NCBI GenBank assembly: GCA_904501835.1
Contig: CAJGBW010000041.1
Coordinates: 1-13,822, forward strand
Length of the DNA stretch: 13,822 bases
Direction: 5' to 3'
From: an uncultured Bacteroidales bacterium
GTDB taxonomy: Bacteria; Bacteroidota; Bacteroidia; Bacteroidales; UBA932
The notes under the pieces were generated by a model that had not been told where the DNA came from, did not search any database, and saw only the letters and a list, made by a program, of their open reading frames with translations. Shown piece after piece: positions 13,776-13,822 of this stretch. Positions within the stretch are counted from its first letter, which is position 1. Each line of letters begins with the position of its first letter. Made by a program: the position numbers and the translations under genes.

Positions 13776-13822
13776 TTACAAACCCAACGATTTGAAGAAG
13801 TCATTTCCCTTGTCATCCACAA
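13776..13822 (-). CDS. C-terminal end of an unidentified gene entering from the right
   Basis: Reading the minus strand from the window edge, an open frame encodes DDKGNDFFKSLGL followed by TAA at 13776-13778. It stops 2 bp from the tatC stop, in convergent orientation. The composition looks like a normal soluble C-terminus, but 15 codons do not identify the family. Confidence 0.45.
   Translation of the reverse strand, partial: VDDKGNDFFKSLGL

Noticed and set aside
1..13822. Mobile element, CRISPR, tRNA or rRNA
   Set aside because: I found no transposase or integrase, no regularly spaced repeats, and no tRNA cloverleaf or rRNA segment when reading both strands by eye.

Overview
This window looks like chromosomal DNA from a member of the Bacteroidales (phylum Bacteroidota). 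The reasons are the repeated TAnnTTTG -7 promoter boxes, the scarcity of Shine-Dalgarno sequences, a FucP/GluP-type sugar transporter beside a ROK sugar kinase, a Bacteroidota-style uridine-kinase-like protein, and a tatAC operon without tatB. The genus cannot be fixed from the sequence alone. The genes are dense and intact. I see no insertion sequence, prophage, CRISPR array, tRNA or rRNA. Most of it is an ordinary housekeeping region with a few unusual details, and I did not find a convincing new multi-gene system.

Layout from left to right. Positions 1-178 hold a leftward promoter, two inverted repeats and possibly the first codons of a gene that runs off the left edge. A secreted GH3 beta-glucosidase (179-2530, minus) is divergent from a small GNAT/Mom-like gene (2591-3103, plus). 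From 11482 down to 3082 runs one tightly packed minus-strand series of nine genes. In transcription order these are a sugar MFS transporter, ROK glucokinase, rpiB, a CYTH protein, a uridine-kinase-like protein, recA, trpS, rlmN and recX. Gaps are 26 bp or less and several genes overlap. The only promoter I can see for this series is a TTTG-N20-TAAATTTG site at 11511-11542. Next is a two-gene minus-strand unit, murI followed by a DUF4359-like membrane-anchored protein (12804-11694). It is divergent from tatA-tatC (12860-13773, plus). At the right edge a minus-strand gene tail converges on tatC.

How the genes work together. The head of the long operon handles sugar: import, phosphorylation and the pentose-phosphate isomerase step. 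The tail handles DNA recombination and translation: RecA and its modulator RecX, tryptophanyl-tRNA charging, and 23S rRNA/tRNA m2A methylation. Linkage of recA and recX in one transcript, separated by trpS and rlmN, is biologically sensible but the order is unusual. MurI supplies D-glutamate for peptidoglycan. TatA and TatC form a minimal twin-arginine translocase.

Points most worth a second look: a TrpRS of the streptococcal type in a Bacteroidota setting; a uridine-kinase-like protein that seems to have lost its N-terminal TGS domain; a low-complexity insertion in RecX; two divergent promoter regions with back-to-back -7 boxes that predict leaderless or nearly leaderless mRNAs; a paired AAACGG(T/A)CC motif at the head of the long operon; and the chromosomal Mom-like gene whose 3' end overlaps recX.
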